Shown here in pieces: positions 38,527 to 50,753 of a stretch of DNA of 64,000 bases (position 1 is the stretch's first letter; every line of letters starts with the position of its first letter). Source of the DNA: Proteromonas lacertae. Its lineage: Eukaryota; Sar; Bigyra; Opalinata; Proteromonadidae. The notes below the pieces were generated by a model. The model was not told the origin of the DNA, made no database searches, and saw only the letters and a list, made by a program, of their open reading frames with translations. A program made the position numbers and the translations under genes. Location of the stretch: contig NGBS01000588.1 of assembly GCA_002245135.1 (NCBI GenBank), forward strand, positions 186,001 to 250,000, written 5' to 3'.

Positions 38527-38624
38527 AATATTTAATTATTTTAGTTTTTTCATTTTGTTCCAATTAATTAATGAAATTATACTCGTTTTTATTCGTTTTT
38601 ATATTTTTAAATTCAAAAATTAAA

Positions 38625-40848
38625 ATGTCTAGAGGAACAAAAGATGTTATAGATTTAGTAAATGAAACTAGAAATGCTATACAGACACGTTTACCAGGAG
38701 AAATGGGTATTTTTAGAGATTATTTTTGGTATAGACTCTTCTTTAATGGAAAATTTACAAAAATTGAAAGAATTGAGTAATGCTGATCAGGAAATAATAG
38801 ATAATTTAAAAGTATTCTACATTAGTATTAATAATCTGTTAGAAAAAAGTTAAAGACAATTTAGGACAAATAGATAAACTCAAGAAAGATATACAAACAC
38901 TAATTGGAGAAAAAGCAACTATTCAAAAACAATATGATGCAATTACAGGTATATCTTGTTATTTATAAGCATATATAATAGCCCAGCATGCAGCAGAAAG
39001 GAAGAAATATGATGTACTAAAAGAATCATATATAAAATTAAAGCAAGATAAGGAACAACTCGATTTATTACACAGACAAAATTCTGAGACTTTAAATGAA
39101 AAAATAAAAAATGTAACAAAATTAAGTCGTGAAAATGAAGAATTACGAATTGAATTAGATGGAATAAGAAAAGAAGTAGATGTAGTAAACCACAAACTTG
39201 ATACAAAAGATAAAGGCTGGGAAGCAAAAGTGCATGCATTAGAATATCAATTAACACAGTCCAAGCAAATGGATGAAAAGCTTCGAACTAAAATTAAAGG
39301 ATTAGAAGGGCAGATACAAGTATATATGGATAATGAGAAAGATGCGAATAATAGAATAAATGATTTAGAAAAGAGATTGGATAATACAACCAATAATTTA
39401 ACAAATATTAGTGAAGATTTTGAAAGACTTAAGAAAGCTAGAGATTCATTAGAAGTATATATAAAAATTATTGTTATATATATATATAGAAAGAATGTAA
39501 TCAATATAAATCAAAGAGTAAAGATTTAGATACAAAACTAAAAGCAAAAATTGTATATATATTTATTTATTATTAATAATTGTTATTTAGGAAGCTTTTA
39601 ATTTACTACAGAAGCAATATGATGAATTAGATTCAACATACAATAATGAAAATGTATTATATATTAATATTAGTATTATAATATTTATTTAGATGCTGTA
39701 TGAATCTCAACAAAAGAGACTTGAAAAATTAGAAGATGATTATAATTCATTACAAGAAATCTTAAATCGTCAACAACAATCAAACATGAAATTAAAAGAT
39801 CAAACATCAGAGTTTGACAGAATGAAAACTGAATTACAAAGTCAATCAAAACAATTGAAAGATCTTTCCAATTCATATGATCATAAATCAAAAGAGTTAG
39901 CAACGTTAATGACTTCTTACACTGAATTACAGTCGAGATATAAAGAATTAGAAGGAGTGAAAAATGATTCTAAAGATAAGTTAAATGAATTACAAGAAAC
40001 GATAAATAAACTTGAAAATGAGAATAGAAGTTTGAAAGAATCAAGCAGTAGAAATGAAAGTAGTAATCAGAAAATTGATGATTTGTATAAAGAAATTGAT
40101 TCTTTGAAAGCTATTAATAGTCAATATTCAGTATATATATGTTATTTATTCATTTGTTTTATTAGAATCAAATTAATACATTGAATCAGATGAAAGATAA
40201 TTTAACTTCAGAGAATGAGAGAATGAAAGTATAATTTATTGTATATAATAATATATAGAAAAGTCAAAATGAATTTGAAGATATTTTAAATCAAGTTAAA
40301 GCTGAAAGAGATGTATAGTTATTATTATTATTATTATTATTTATATAAATATAGTCATATAACACTGAAAGATTAAGATGGCAACATGAGAATGAAGTTA
40401 TACTAACAAAATACTCAGAATTAGAAAAAAACTCAAAACAAAATGAAATCGATTATAAAGAGCTGCAACAATCTAAAGAAGAGAAAGTAGAAATGCAAAA
40501 TAAGTGTATAGAATTAGAGGAGAGAGAAAAAGCATTGAAAAAAGGAATTGCTAATGTATTTATTATGATTTTAATTATCTTTAGATTAAATATATGCAAG
40601 AATCCTTAGAAACTGATCTAACATGTTTACATTGTATGCAAATATTTGAAGATCCGATTTCTCTGATTCCTTGTGGTCATTGTTATTGTCAGAAATGTAG
40701 TGATGGATATATGAAAGAATGTAGTGAATGTCATAAAAAACCAGAAGAAGGAGGTGAAGGAAAGACTTTCTTAAAAGCTACTACGTTAAAGACATTAACA
40801 GGCAAAATATCATTTTTGAAACAAGCATTAGCTAGTTTATCAAATTAA
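38625..40848 (+). CDS. Coiled-coil RING-finger protein
   Basis: The start at 38625 gives MSRGTKDVIDLVNETRN. At least eight short exons are separated by GTAT...TAG introns of about 28-45 nt. Nearly the whole length (about 600 residues) is coiled coil. The C-terminus is a RING-type zinc finger: LTCLHCMQIFEDPISLIPCG then HCYCQKCSDGYMKECSECH. The layout recalls Bre1-like or tripartite-type E3 ligases, but the Lys/Glu/Ser coiled coil alone does not fix the family. One extra A appears in the A-run at 38843-38848; removing it restores LLEKVKDNLGQIDKLKKDI. Confidence 0.7.
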
Positions 40849-40904
40849 AATAATTTTATGATTTATACATTTTTTTAAAAACAACACATTTTATTAATGA
40901 AATT

Positions 40905-43900
40905 TTATTCGATGTTAAAGAATTCTTTTGATAATTCTTCCTTTTCTTCTTCTGAAATACCTGTCAATTTTATTACTCCAATTGGTATGAAAGTTTCTAA
41001 AAATGATTTTATTTTCATTCTTTCAATGCTTTGATTAATTGTTATTGCTAATTCATATAATTGTTTTAACATCTCTCTGTTTTGTAACATAATTTTTAAC
41101 TCATCTTGATCTAATTCATTTCCTGATATATCTAGATTGTGAATAAGATCATAATTCTTTAATCTTTCTATTAACATTTTTAATCCTTTTTTAGTCATTC
41201 CAATATCTATTGATGCTATAAACAAAAATAAATACTTGAAAGATTTAGAGATATTAGAGTATTTCTCTCATCTTTTTCTACAAATATATCTAAATTTCTG
41301 CTTATTGTCTCAATTCCATCATCTCCAATTGGATTACTATGAATTGATATATATTGTGAATATCTTGGCAAATGATCAGTCAATTCTTTTAACCCTTTTG
41401 AAGTAATTTTATTATCGCACAAATCAAGTCTCCAATAATGAATCTGTTTAATCTTTAAAATGTGAGAATCATTAATATTCACATCTATTTCATTATACAT
41501 GAATAATAATTTATACTTGATAAATCATATTCTTCTCTATAATCTTTTCTATTCTTTTTAATACAATAATTCAAATAATATTCCAATTCTTCATTTGTCC
41601 ATAAAAAACATTTCATTTCTGTAAATGGATATTCTTCTTTTTCTATTGATTTTGAACATATTGTCTTTAATCCATTCATTCTGATGTTATTTCCTTTTAG
41701 ATTTATTCTATCATATTCTCTAATTGAATCTAATGCATTTGTTAATAATATTACACTTTCATCATCTATTGAAATATCACTTAAATCTATTTCAGAAACT
41801 TCATTAACTAACATATATAAATAATGCATCAATAATCTAAATCCAGAATTACCAATTGGATTATCTAATAACATATTAATTCATTATAGCCATACTATGA
41901 ATACTTATTCTCCACATATGATTACTTTGTTTTACATAATTCATCAAATATTCTATTCCTTCTGAATCAATATGATTATCATTTATAAAAAGAAAAAAAA
42001 CTTCTTCATATCCACATATATCATAGTAGTTATAATTAATGTTATTCAGATTATCAACAATATATTTCAGTCCTTCAGAAGATAATCCCATTTCTATTAA
42101 CAATTAAAAGATAATTACAATACCAGAGCAATTAATACTATTACAATCTTGAATTAAATGCAAATAAGAAGATAATATTTGCATTCCCTCATCTCCTATT
42201 TCATTTCCATTTAAATGGAGTTGTCTTAAATATCGAAAAGAATATGCTTTGTTAATTAACATTTTAATACTTTTGAATGTTAGTTTGTTATCTAAATAAT
42301 ACAAAAACATCATATTATACATCTCAAATCTAACTTGCTAACTACTCTCAATTCATTTGATCTTAATGATATGAATGATTTGAAAATATTATCATCAATA
42401 TTCAAGTTACTAAGATCAGCTCCATAACCATAATAAGCATCACAATAACAATCATATTCTAAAACATATTTATATATTATGTAATGAATAAACCTTGGAA
42501 TTTCCTTATCAATTAAATATCTTTTATTCACATTAAAACATAAGCTAGAAAATTTTGACAATAATATCTTTATTCTATTTGTATGTATTCTTTTGTTGTA
42601 TTTTATATTTATTCTCTTAAGATAAGGATATTTGCATAATTTTTCTGATAATAATACCATTGACTGATCATTGAGATTCATTCCTTCAAGATTCATTTCA
42701 TTATCTTTGTTGATTAATAAGTGTAAGTATGGAAGTAATAATTTGAAGCCTTTTGGACCAATAGGATTATCTATTTCAAAATAGATTAATAACAGAATAT
42801 ATACATTCAAGATTTACATATTTCAATTTCATGAAAGCAATTGATTTGATGAAACATTCAACGAAATCAGAAGTAAAATTACAGTATGATAAATCTAATA
42901 ATTGTAGATTTGATAATTGAGAAAAGCATCTTCCAAATAATGATTGACATTGAATTGGAATTCTTTCATTATCTAAATAGATATAAAAATTATCATAATA
43001 CCAAATTTGAGATTAGATGGACTGATTAACTTCAATATTCTGAACAAATAATTTGTTCCTTCTTCACATGAACAAAAACAATATGAGAAAATTTTGATTA
43101 TTCTCATGTCAAAAAAAATATTAAATATCATTTCATCTAAACAACATTCTCTTCCTTCTTTACATTGGTGATGAATTTGAAATTTCAATCTATCTTTTAT
43201 TACATGATCATAACAATCTTTTTTGTACAATTTCATCATCAATAGTATTGACAGTAGTCTCTCATTTGGTTTATTATTATAAGATTCTATCAATGAATCT
43301 CGAATTTCAATCCATTTTTTATTTTCAACATAATATTTTGATGGATATATTATTGGAAATTTAACAATTGTATTATCATTATTTAATAATATTTCTTTTC
43401 TTTCTTTACATATTATTAAACTATCTTCATCATCTCTCAACATTTCACTCATTTTTGTCATTTCTTTTTTCAACTCTTTTAAACTCAATCTATTTTCATT
43501 TCTCACTTTCAACATTCTTTCTATCATCTCTTTCATTTCATCATCACATTTTACATTAAAACTGTATTTACATTTCAGAATATTCTCTTTTGTTTCACTC
43601 ATATCATCATCTTCATTGAATGGCAATTTCTTTAAAATCATTTCATATAAAATGCAACCAATTGACCAAACCACACTTTTCTCATTACATTTTAAGCCAA
43701 TCAACTCTTCTGGGCTTTTGAAACAAACATCATATACTCTCATTTCTTCATTTTTTCTTAATATATTCAAAAATAAATCACACATTTTTATGTTATTAGC
43801 ATCTTCATATATTATATTACTACTCTTTAAATTACTTAATACTATACCATATTTACTTAATATCATCAACGTCTCACATAATGAATAGATTATATGGCAG

Positions 43901-44268
43901 ATATCACTTCTTGACAGCGATTTATAAAGAATTATACCTTCTATATCAACATCATAGTATTCTCGTGATATTATAATATGTTCACTGTCATTATTCATTT
44001 GGTGCATTATAAAAGGATAAATCGAGGTTGAACAGCAAACTGATTGAAATGAGATAGTCTCATGTAAATATAATACATCTGTGTCTTTTATTCCAGAAAT
44101 ATTTAGGATTTTCACAACTTTTACATCGTTTTGCTTTTGTATTACCAGATCTACTTCATTACTACTTTTTTCAACTCTTCCTTTTATCTATACGAATAAA
44201 AAAATATCAAATACTTGTGCTTCAGTTGGTAATATGGAAGGCATAGCATCATCTAGCAAAGTTCTCAT
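40905..44268 (-). CDS. Second pseudokinase-LRR protein
   Basis: Starts at 44268 (MRTLLDDAMPSILPTEAQ), followed by a 27-nt intron. The kinase-like domain retains a candidate ATP-site Lys (DVKVVKIL) and CFKSPEELIGLKC with SVVWSIGCILYEMILKKLPF. The catalytic loop is IVLSNLKSSNII, so the HRD Asp is Asn, while the loop Lys and Asn persist; DFG is DLF. From about 42970 to 40905 it turns into leucine-rich repeats on short exons (LHLNGNEIGDEGMQILSSYL, LDLCDNKITSKGLKELTDHL). It shares its plan with the gene at 2977-7193. Some LRR exon joins were not checked in detail. Confidence 0.72.
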
Positions 44269-44346
44269 TTCAAATATATAGTCGTTTCGTTTATGTAATT
44301 TTTTATGTAAATTCTTTTTACATAAACTTACAAGACCCCCCAAAAA

Positions 44347-44895
44347 TCATTCAATAATAACAATAAAAATGGTATAAAGATGAATAATCACATGATTTAA
44401 AGCTGATTTCGTAAATTTGAGCATAATTCTTCTAAAGCTTCTATTAACAACAATAAATAATGAAAATATAATACTTCCAGATGATAACACCTTAATACCT
44501 CTTTTAGCTGATTCATTTATATCCAATTTATTCATTTTTCCACTACTAACACAATTCATACAACTACAACCTTCTATTCCACATCCTTGACTATACTGTT
44601 GAATTAATAATTTCAACATTTTCTTTGCATTACTTAATGAAGGTAAATTTGTTGTTGTTGTTGCTGCTGCTGCAGTGGGAACTGGTGGAGGAATAAATGG
44701 AGTAGTGGTAGCGGTTGATGGTTTTTGAGTTTGTATTTGTGGCTGTTTCCCTAACTCACCTCTTTGTAATTTCCATTCTACTGATCCAGTTGATCTTCCT
44801 TTTTCCTCTAACTCTTTCAACTCACGATTATTACCATTTAAATATGGTAATATCGATTTTTCATGTTTATATATATCATATACATGACTTAATTC

Positions 44896-44931
<36 letters not shown>

Positions 44932-45347
44932 TTCCTTTAGGATATGCTTGTAATAAACATTTTATATTATAACAATTAACAAGACTTTCAACTATCTTTT
45001 CATCATTAATTATTCTTCTTCTTCTCTCATTTACTTCATCTAAATGAACACTGTATCTACAAATAACATCAACTACATTATAAGGATTAAATGCAACAAT
45101 GTAATTCAATTTTTTACCCCATCCATTTTCATACATCAATGGACAATCAAATGCATTTTCACAAGAATCACAGTGATACCACAAATGATTCTTAAATGAA
45201 TATATTTCACTCCAAACATGATCAGTCCAATCCATTACGTATCGATAATATAAACCAACAGATCGACATATTAAACAAAATGCATTAGCAAATTCACCAC
45301 ATCTACCTTTTCTAGTCTATATAAGCAAAATTAATAATAATAATAAA

Positions 45348-45378
<31 letters not shown>

Positions 45379-46460
45379 CTTCCATCAATTTAGCTGGATG
45401 ATTGTAACGAACAAACCTAGTTTGTCTATGACATGTATTACATTCACTAAATAATAATAATAATAATATATTTCTATACTATAATTCCACTCTTCCACCC
45501 ATCCATCTCATATCTTCTGCTGTTGGTTGAGCACTTCCTATCCCATGGGTTGCATTCTTACAATAATCGCATTTTGGTTCATTTACCCATTCGAAGAATT
45601 CATTTTTAAACCAATTTAATAATACGATTGTTATTGCTTCATCAAATCCTATGTTCTTATCACTTCTTAATTTTTCATAAGTTAATTTGTATATTTTATC
45701 AAGTGGAATATTCTTTAATGCTGCTTCTTGATTACTATTTCATAATAAATATATAAATATAATACTTTTCAAATTCATATAATTGAACTGTTGATATACA
45801 CGATTTTATTCTTTGTTCAAACTCTTTTACTGTTGGTATTTCATAAGTAATGGAATTATTATTTCGATTTATATTTTCTAGAGTTTCATTACTCTTTAAT
45901 TCGACATAATTCTTTGCTTCATTTAACAATTCTGGAGATAATTTTATTGAATTTATTTCATTGTGGTATTTACAATCATCTCCACATTCGCATTCATGTT
46001 TTTCAGAGGATTTTCTTAAGTCAAATTCACAATTCTTTTTGTCATTACATACACTATGACAACATTCACATACATTTTTATTTGAACCATTTACGTTGTA
46101 TATATTCTATCAATAAAAATATTATATATATATACTTGAACTATTTCACCTGGAATGTAAGCTTTAGTACAAATATCACCAATATGTGGTACTTTTACAG
46201 TTATATCAAGTTTTTCTTTTTCTATATAACTAATTAATTGAGTCAGTATATAAATATTGCATCCATGTAGTAGTTTACTAACATCTTCACTATTTTTTAT
46301 AAACAAACCATTATTCCTTACTAATACCTATTTTCATGAAATATAATTTATCCTTGATTCATACTTGATGAGTTGGATGTATTTCAAATAGAGAATAAAT
46401 CAACAATTGAAAATCTTCGAAACTAATCATTTCATCAACTTCAATCCTTTCACTATACAT
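44347..46460 (-). CDS. Peptide:N-glycanase with Cys-rich insert and C-terminal AZUL-like zinc finger
   Basis: The start at 46460 gives MYSERIEVDEMISFEDFQ and an N-terminal possibly ubiquitin-like region. A Cys-rich segment follows (VCECCHSVCNDKKNCEF, HECECGDDCKYH). The transglutaminase-like core is unmistakable: ECNTCHRQTRFVRYNHPAKL, TRKGRCGEFANAFCLICRS, VMDWTDHVWSEIYSF, WYHCDSCENAFDCPLMYENG, and WGKKLNYIVAFNPYNVVDV. The Cys-His-Asp triad is present (Cys in RCGE, His in TDHVW, Asp 17 residues after that His). The enzyme removes N-glycans from misfolded proteins during ERAD. Downstream, KMLKLLIQQYSQGCGIEGCS then CMNCVSSGKMNKLDINESAK resembles the AZUL zinc finger of UBE3A. The last residues are hydrophobic. 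An (AT)n intron lies at 44897-44930. Confidence 0.85.
44897..44930 (-). repeat. (AT)n tract inside a PNGase intron
   Basis: Alternating AT of about 34 bp lies between the exon ending LLQAYPK and the downstream exon. A similar tract lies in another intron of the same gene (45352-45378). Confidence 0.8.
45352..45378 (-). repeat. (AT)n tract inside a second PNGase intron
   Basis: Alternating AT of about 27 bp lies just upstream of the TRKGRCGE exon and within the intron, next to its donor. Confidence 0.8.
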
Positions 46461-46624
46461 CACATAATTATATTATCATACTGTCTCTCTCGAAAATATA
46501 CGTTTATTTCTTTCATTTTTTCAAATTTATTAAAATATTAAAACGACTATTTTTTTTAGTAAATAACGAATATATTTTAAAAGTCAAATAACTCTGAATA
46601 GACTGCTTACTTGTTGAAATAACT

Positions 46625-47740
46625 ATGCAAATTAGCTGTTCAGATAGTTTTCTGACTGGAAATACTAATTATTTCAGACAAGAACACTCCATGTATTTTA
46701 TTGTCAATCTATTTTCTATAGAAACTTATCAGAAGATGAAGTATAATATGAATTTATAGTGATATACATTTAGATTGAATTAGTTCCAAACAGTTCTTCA
46801 GAAACAAAGATTGGAATCAAGCCAAAGACTCAAAAAATACATCCTTTTAATTTTAGTAAAAACATATTAAGTCCCAACAAGCATATTACTTCAATACCCA
46901 AACATATAAATAAACCAGTCATTACTCCACTTGTTCATTCTCCAATACGAGAACAATCACCTTCACGTAGATCTCACCTTCTAACTCCTCTTACTACATC
47001 ATTACATAGTTTAAAAAAGAATATAGAAACTGATGTTAGTGTAAAAATCCCTCCCCGATTTCCACCAGGAGCAGCTCCACTGAATGCTTGTATAAAATTA
47101 CAACCTGTAAATAAACAACTAGTATCTGAAGTTTCAATATTATCTAAACAAAGTATAATTATATATATTATAATCAAACATAGCTTCAACATTATATATA
47201 TACTGGATTGATAATAGTTTTGAACCAATACCTTACACAACTGATGAATATGTAGGTAAACCTCCTTCTTCTCTATTAAATACATTATATAATTTAGTAA
47301 TAAGAAGATGGGGTTTACCTTGTGATCCAATACGAGGTCATATGTCTCAATGGCATTTTGATGGAAGTTCACCTTATTTACCTTATAATGGAGTGAAGTG
47401 TATATTGAGTCCAGGAGATTTAGGTGAATTGTTGGTAATGCATAGACATTTCAATGTGAAAACTGATTTGAAAGTTCATATGACTCCTTCTCATTTAGAT
47501 ATGATGATTGATAGACAAGTACAACAATTACAACAGCAGCAACAGCAACAACAGAATAATGATAAAGTTTTATCTCCTAGTAGAAGAAAAACTATTCTTA
47601 GTGTTTCTACTAGTAATACTGGAAGGAAACAAGATGATATGTGCTTCTCTCCAATAAGAAGTCGTTCAAATCAGTATCATATGATACAACAAACTGTATT
47701 TAATGATCAAGTAGAGTTGTTAGATCCTGATGATCTGTAA
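46625..47740 (+). CDS. Unrecognised protein with Pro/Ser-rich linker and conserved-looking C-terminal block
   Basis: The start at 46625 gives MQISCSDSFLTGNTNYFRQ. Introns of about 27, 32 and 31 nt lead to a continuous frame. A Ser/Pro/Lys-rich linker contains PLVHSPIREQSPSRRS, a plausible phosphorylation region. The C-terminal block has aromatic, compact-looking sequence: LYIYWIDNSFEPIPYTTDEY, RRWGLPCDPIRGHMSQWHFD, GVKCILSPGDLGELLVMHRH. A Gln run and another Ser/Arg-rich tail end the protein at 47740. I do not recognise the family. About 310 residues. Confidence 0.6.
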
Positions 47741-48001
47741 AGTAATAATAATTATGTAATTTTTAACTAATTGAATTTGTTTGTCTAATTGAGGATTACG
47801 AAAAAATAAACGTGTAAATTATGTTATTAATTATTAATAAGATTATTTTGCATAATAGACTCATCAAATTCTTTCATTATTCTCTTAAATACCGTTTCAA
47901 GTACTTTTGCAAAATAGATTTAAAAATTCATTTAAATTTTATATCTTCTTTACACTTCGATCTGTTGCATTAAAACTGCATTTTTATCAAAAGTTATCCA
48001 A

Positions 48002-48597
48002 ATGACAGAATATATAACACAAATTGAAATATTAAAAGACGAATCGACGGTTAAAGAATCAATTCCTAACTGTTGTTGTTTAGAAAATTCAGAAGAAGTT
48101 TTGCCAAATATTGGATATAACAAATCTTTCGTGGATGTGTCGCCAGACCTTTTGTCACCTATTTCAATAATCAACAGCCAAACTACAGAAATAGAAAAAG
48201 CCATTTTAGTAGAAAAGATGAATAAAACGCTTCTAAAATATAGAGAACAACACATTAACCCAGCTTCAAAAGATTTTGAAAAACATCTTAATAAAAAGAT
48301 GATGATAAAATATGAATATGAAAGTAAACGCGAAATGAAGTATGCAATTTATCCAGAGCCAAAAGATGTCAGTATATTCATCCATAAATATATTATTTTT
48401 AGATGGATCATCAATGTGATAGAGAAATAAGAAAAGAATATCAATCATTTATACCAGTAAGATCAGTAGATTGTGATAGCATTGAAGTCCAGTTTCATTT
48501 ACTTGAAGAATTTAAAGATCTAGGAGCATGGCCAGGAACTCACTCAAGAATAGCAGAAACAGGTTATATAAGTAATTTAAAAAAGATGAAAGAATAA
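48002..48597 (+). CDS. Small unrecognised protein
   Basis: Two exons. The first (from 48002) ends MKYAIYPEPKD, and an intron of about 37 nt starting GTCAGT joins MDHQCDREIRKEYQSFIPV. The product is about 185 residues, ending YISNLKKMKE. It is charged, with several Cys in PNCCCLENSE, and has no signal peptide or membrane segment. GAWPGTHSRIAETGYISNL near the C-terminus looks structured. No family recognised. Confidence 0.55.
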
Positions 48598-48784
48598 TAA
48601 GAATAAAGTTGTATTAGTTAATAACACAGTCAAATTCTTTATTTAATTACAATTATATTGCACAATTTATGCATTTTGTATTACCTTTATATCATTTTTA
48701 AATTAAGTATTCTTTTTTTACTTTTTTATTCAATTTGTCTTATTGGGATAATATATAACAAGAAAAAATAATAGAAAAAACAAT

Positions 48785-49044
48785 CTAATCATTTAATTCA
48801 TTCTCAATAAACTCATCTAAATTACCATCATCATCATCATCACCACTACTTGCATCTTTCAATAATTCATCTAACTCATCATCATCTACATCATCATCAT
48901 CTTCTTCTTCCTCCTCTTGTACAACTGGTTTTATATCTTCTTCATTATTCTGTTGTTGTTCTACTGGTGGTTCTATAACATCTGAATTGAGTTGTAATGT
49001 TTCTGTTGTTTTGATTGTTGCTGTACTTAGTGTAGGACTCTATA

Positions 49045-49081
<37 letters not shown>

Positions 49082-49864
49082 TAATCACTGAAGGAGTTAC
49101 AGTTTGCTGTGTTTGTTGTAAATTTACTTGAGGTAAATGATTTTGATTTTGTTGAGCATTCACTTGAGGTGAAATTGGAATAACATTCTGTTGTTGTTGT
49201 TGTTGTTGTTGTATTGGTTGAGTATTATTATTGGTAGCTGCTGTTAAATTGTCTGAATTTAATCCTTTATTTGATTGGTTATATAACATTTGAGCTTTTT
49301 CCATACAACTAGCTACTATTATATCAACACGATAGAAATAATTTCTCCAAAAGTCATTTTCATTCATATCAGTTCTTCTTATCATCTTTAATGATCTATC
49401 TCTCAATCTAGTATCTTCTTCGCATAATCTAAAAGCTAATTGTGATCTTTTTAAAAGATCAAAATCTGTATATACACCATCTGGTGGTGGGACACGAAAT
49501 ATTTTTTCATCTTCTGATAGTTTAAATACTTCTTGCTTACACTCATCTTGTAAATCACCTATATTTGGTTGTTCCCATGGTAATACTGTCTCATAATCAA
49601 CAGTATTGGCTAGCATAAAATATAATAAATATACCAGCTTCAAATTTATCTCTTTCAACAGTAAATTGGTTGGACATATCTTGAGTTACATCTTTTAAAT
49701 CCTATACAATTAATAATTTAATGATACTTTAGCAACTGTTTCAACAACTTGCTTTGACTTTTCAGCAACAGCATTTATGAAACCTATATGTATTTTAAAT
49801 ATTCTATCATACTTCCAATACTAAACCATGATGACTGACCACTTTGTTGTTGCTGGCTAGACAT
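48785..49864 (-). CDS. BSD-domain protein
   Basis: The start at 49864 gives MSSQQQQSGQSSWFSIG; three introns of about 25-30 nt follow. The BSD domain lies at about residues 70-170: LPWEQPNIGDLQDECKQEVF, LSEDEKIFRVPPPDG, and NDFWRNYFYRVDIIVASC. The F-W pair plus the FWRNYFYRV motif are diagnostic. N-terminal amphipathic helices (FINAVAEKSKQVVETVAKDL) match BSDC1/synapse-associated-protein-1-type proteins. The C-terminus is Gln-rich, then strongly acidic, ending FIENELND at 48785. An (AAT)n intron lies at about 49041-49079. Cellular role in this group is poorly defined. Confidence 0.8.
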
Positions 49865-50128
49865 AGGAAACTGAATAGAAAAAGACTAAAATTTTCAAGC
49901 TTTTTTATTTCCCACAAGCCTGAAACTCCTATATATTTATTAATTGAATAACTTCATTAATAAATAAAATTATGAATTAAAATTGGAAAGATTGAATCTT
50001 TATGTTTTTATCTATACATTGATTGTGTGATCTTATCTGTATTTTTTTCTTTAAATTTGTCAAGCTTTTTCATTTTCATTTTCATTTTGATTTTTTTAAA
50101 ATTCTACTTCATGAATGGAGAATAGATT

Positions 50129-50621
50129 ATGGAAAACTATGTTATTGAAAAAGAAATTGGTACAGGTGGATTTGGAGAAGTATATAAAGGTAGAATTAAA
50201 AAGAATGAAGAAGAAGTAGCAATAAAACTCATTCCAGTTAGTTTTTCAAAAGAAAAATCAATCAATACAGCTCTTCAAGAAGTACATATCAATTATATAT
50301 ATTTTCAAGGTAAATATTCTAAAAAGTTTCAATTGTGAATATATAGTAACATTTTACGATGTTTTTTGTTCTACATATAACAGCATAAATTCAATAATGC
50401 TGGTAATGTCATTCTATAGCAAAGGTGATTTAAACAATTTCATCAGAAACATACGAAGCTTAGGTTCAGAGGTAGAAGAATTTGTATATAAACTTACTAA
50501 TAATGATAAGAATAATAAAATTGAATTACCATACAGAGAAAAAGTAGTAATTGATATTTGTACATTTCTAGTTGTATTATGCTTTATTTCAATAATAGTT
50601 TCTATTTTTTTAGCTATTTAA
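50129..50621 (+). CDS. Kinase N-lobe fragment with hydrophobic tail
   Basis: Starts at 50129 with a normal glycine-rich loop (IEKEIGTGGFGEVYKGRIKK), the ATP-site Lys (EEVAIKLIPV) and a helix C (LQEVNILKSFNCEYIVTFYD) after a 28-nt intron (about 50282-50309). The hinge is present (IMLVMSFYSKGDLNNFIRNI). The sequence then runs into a hydrophobic stretch, DICTFLVVLCFISIIVSIFL, and stops at 50621. The whole C-lobe, including HRD, DFG and APE, is absent, and I find no continuation before the next gene at 50754. It is either a truncated kinase relic or a short membrane-attached N-lobe protein. Confidence 0.65.
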
Positions 50622-50753
50622 TAATTATTTATTTTTGTATACATTTGTTAAGATAGTTTGTTTATGTGTAAATTTTGTAATTTGTGACTGTAAAATGAAT
50701 GAAAAACATACCAAAAAAACACCCTATTTTGTTTTTCTGGTTTTTACATTAGC

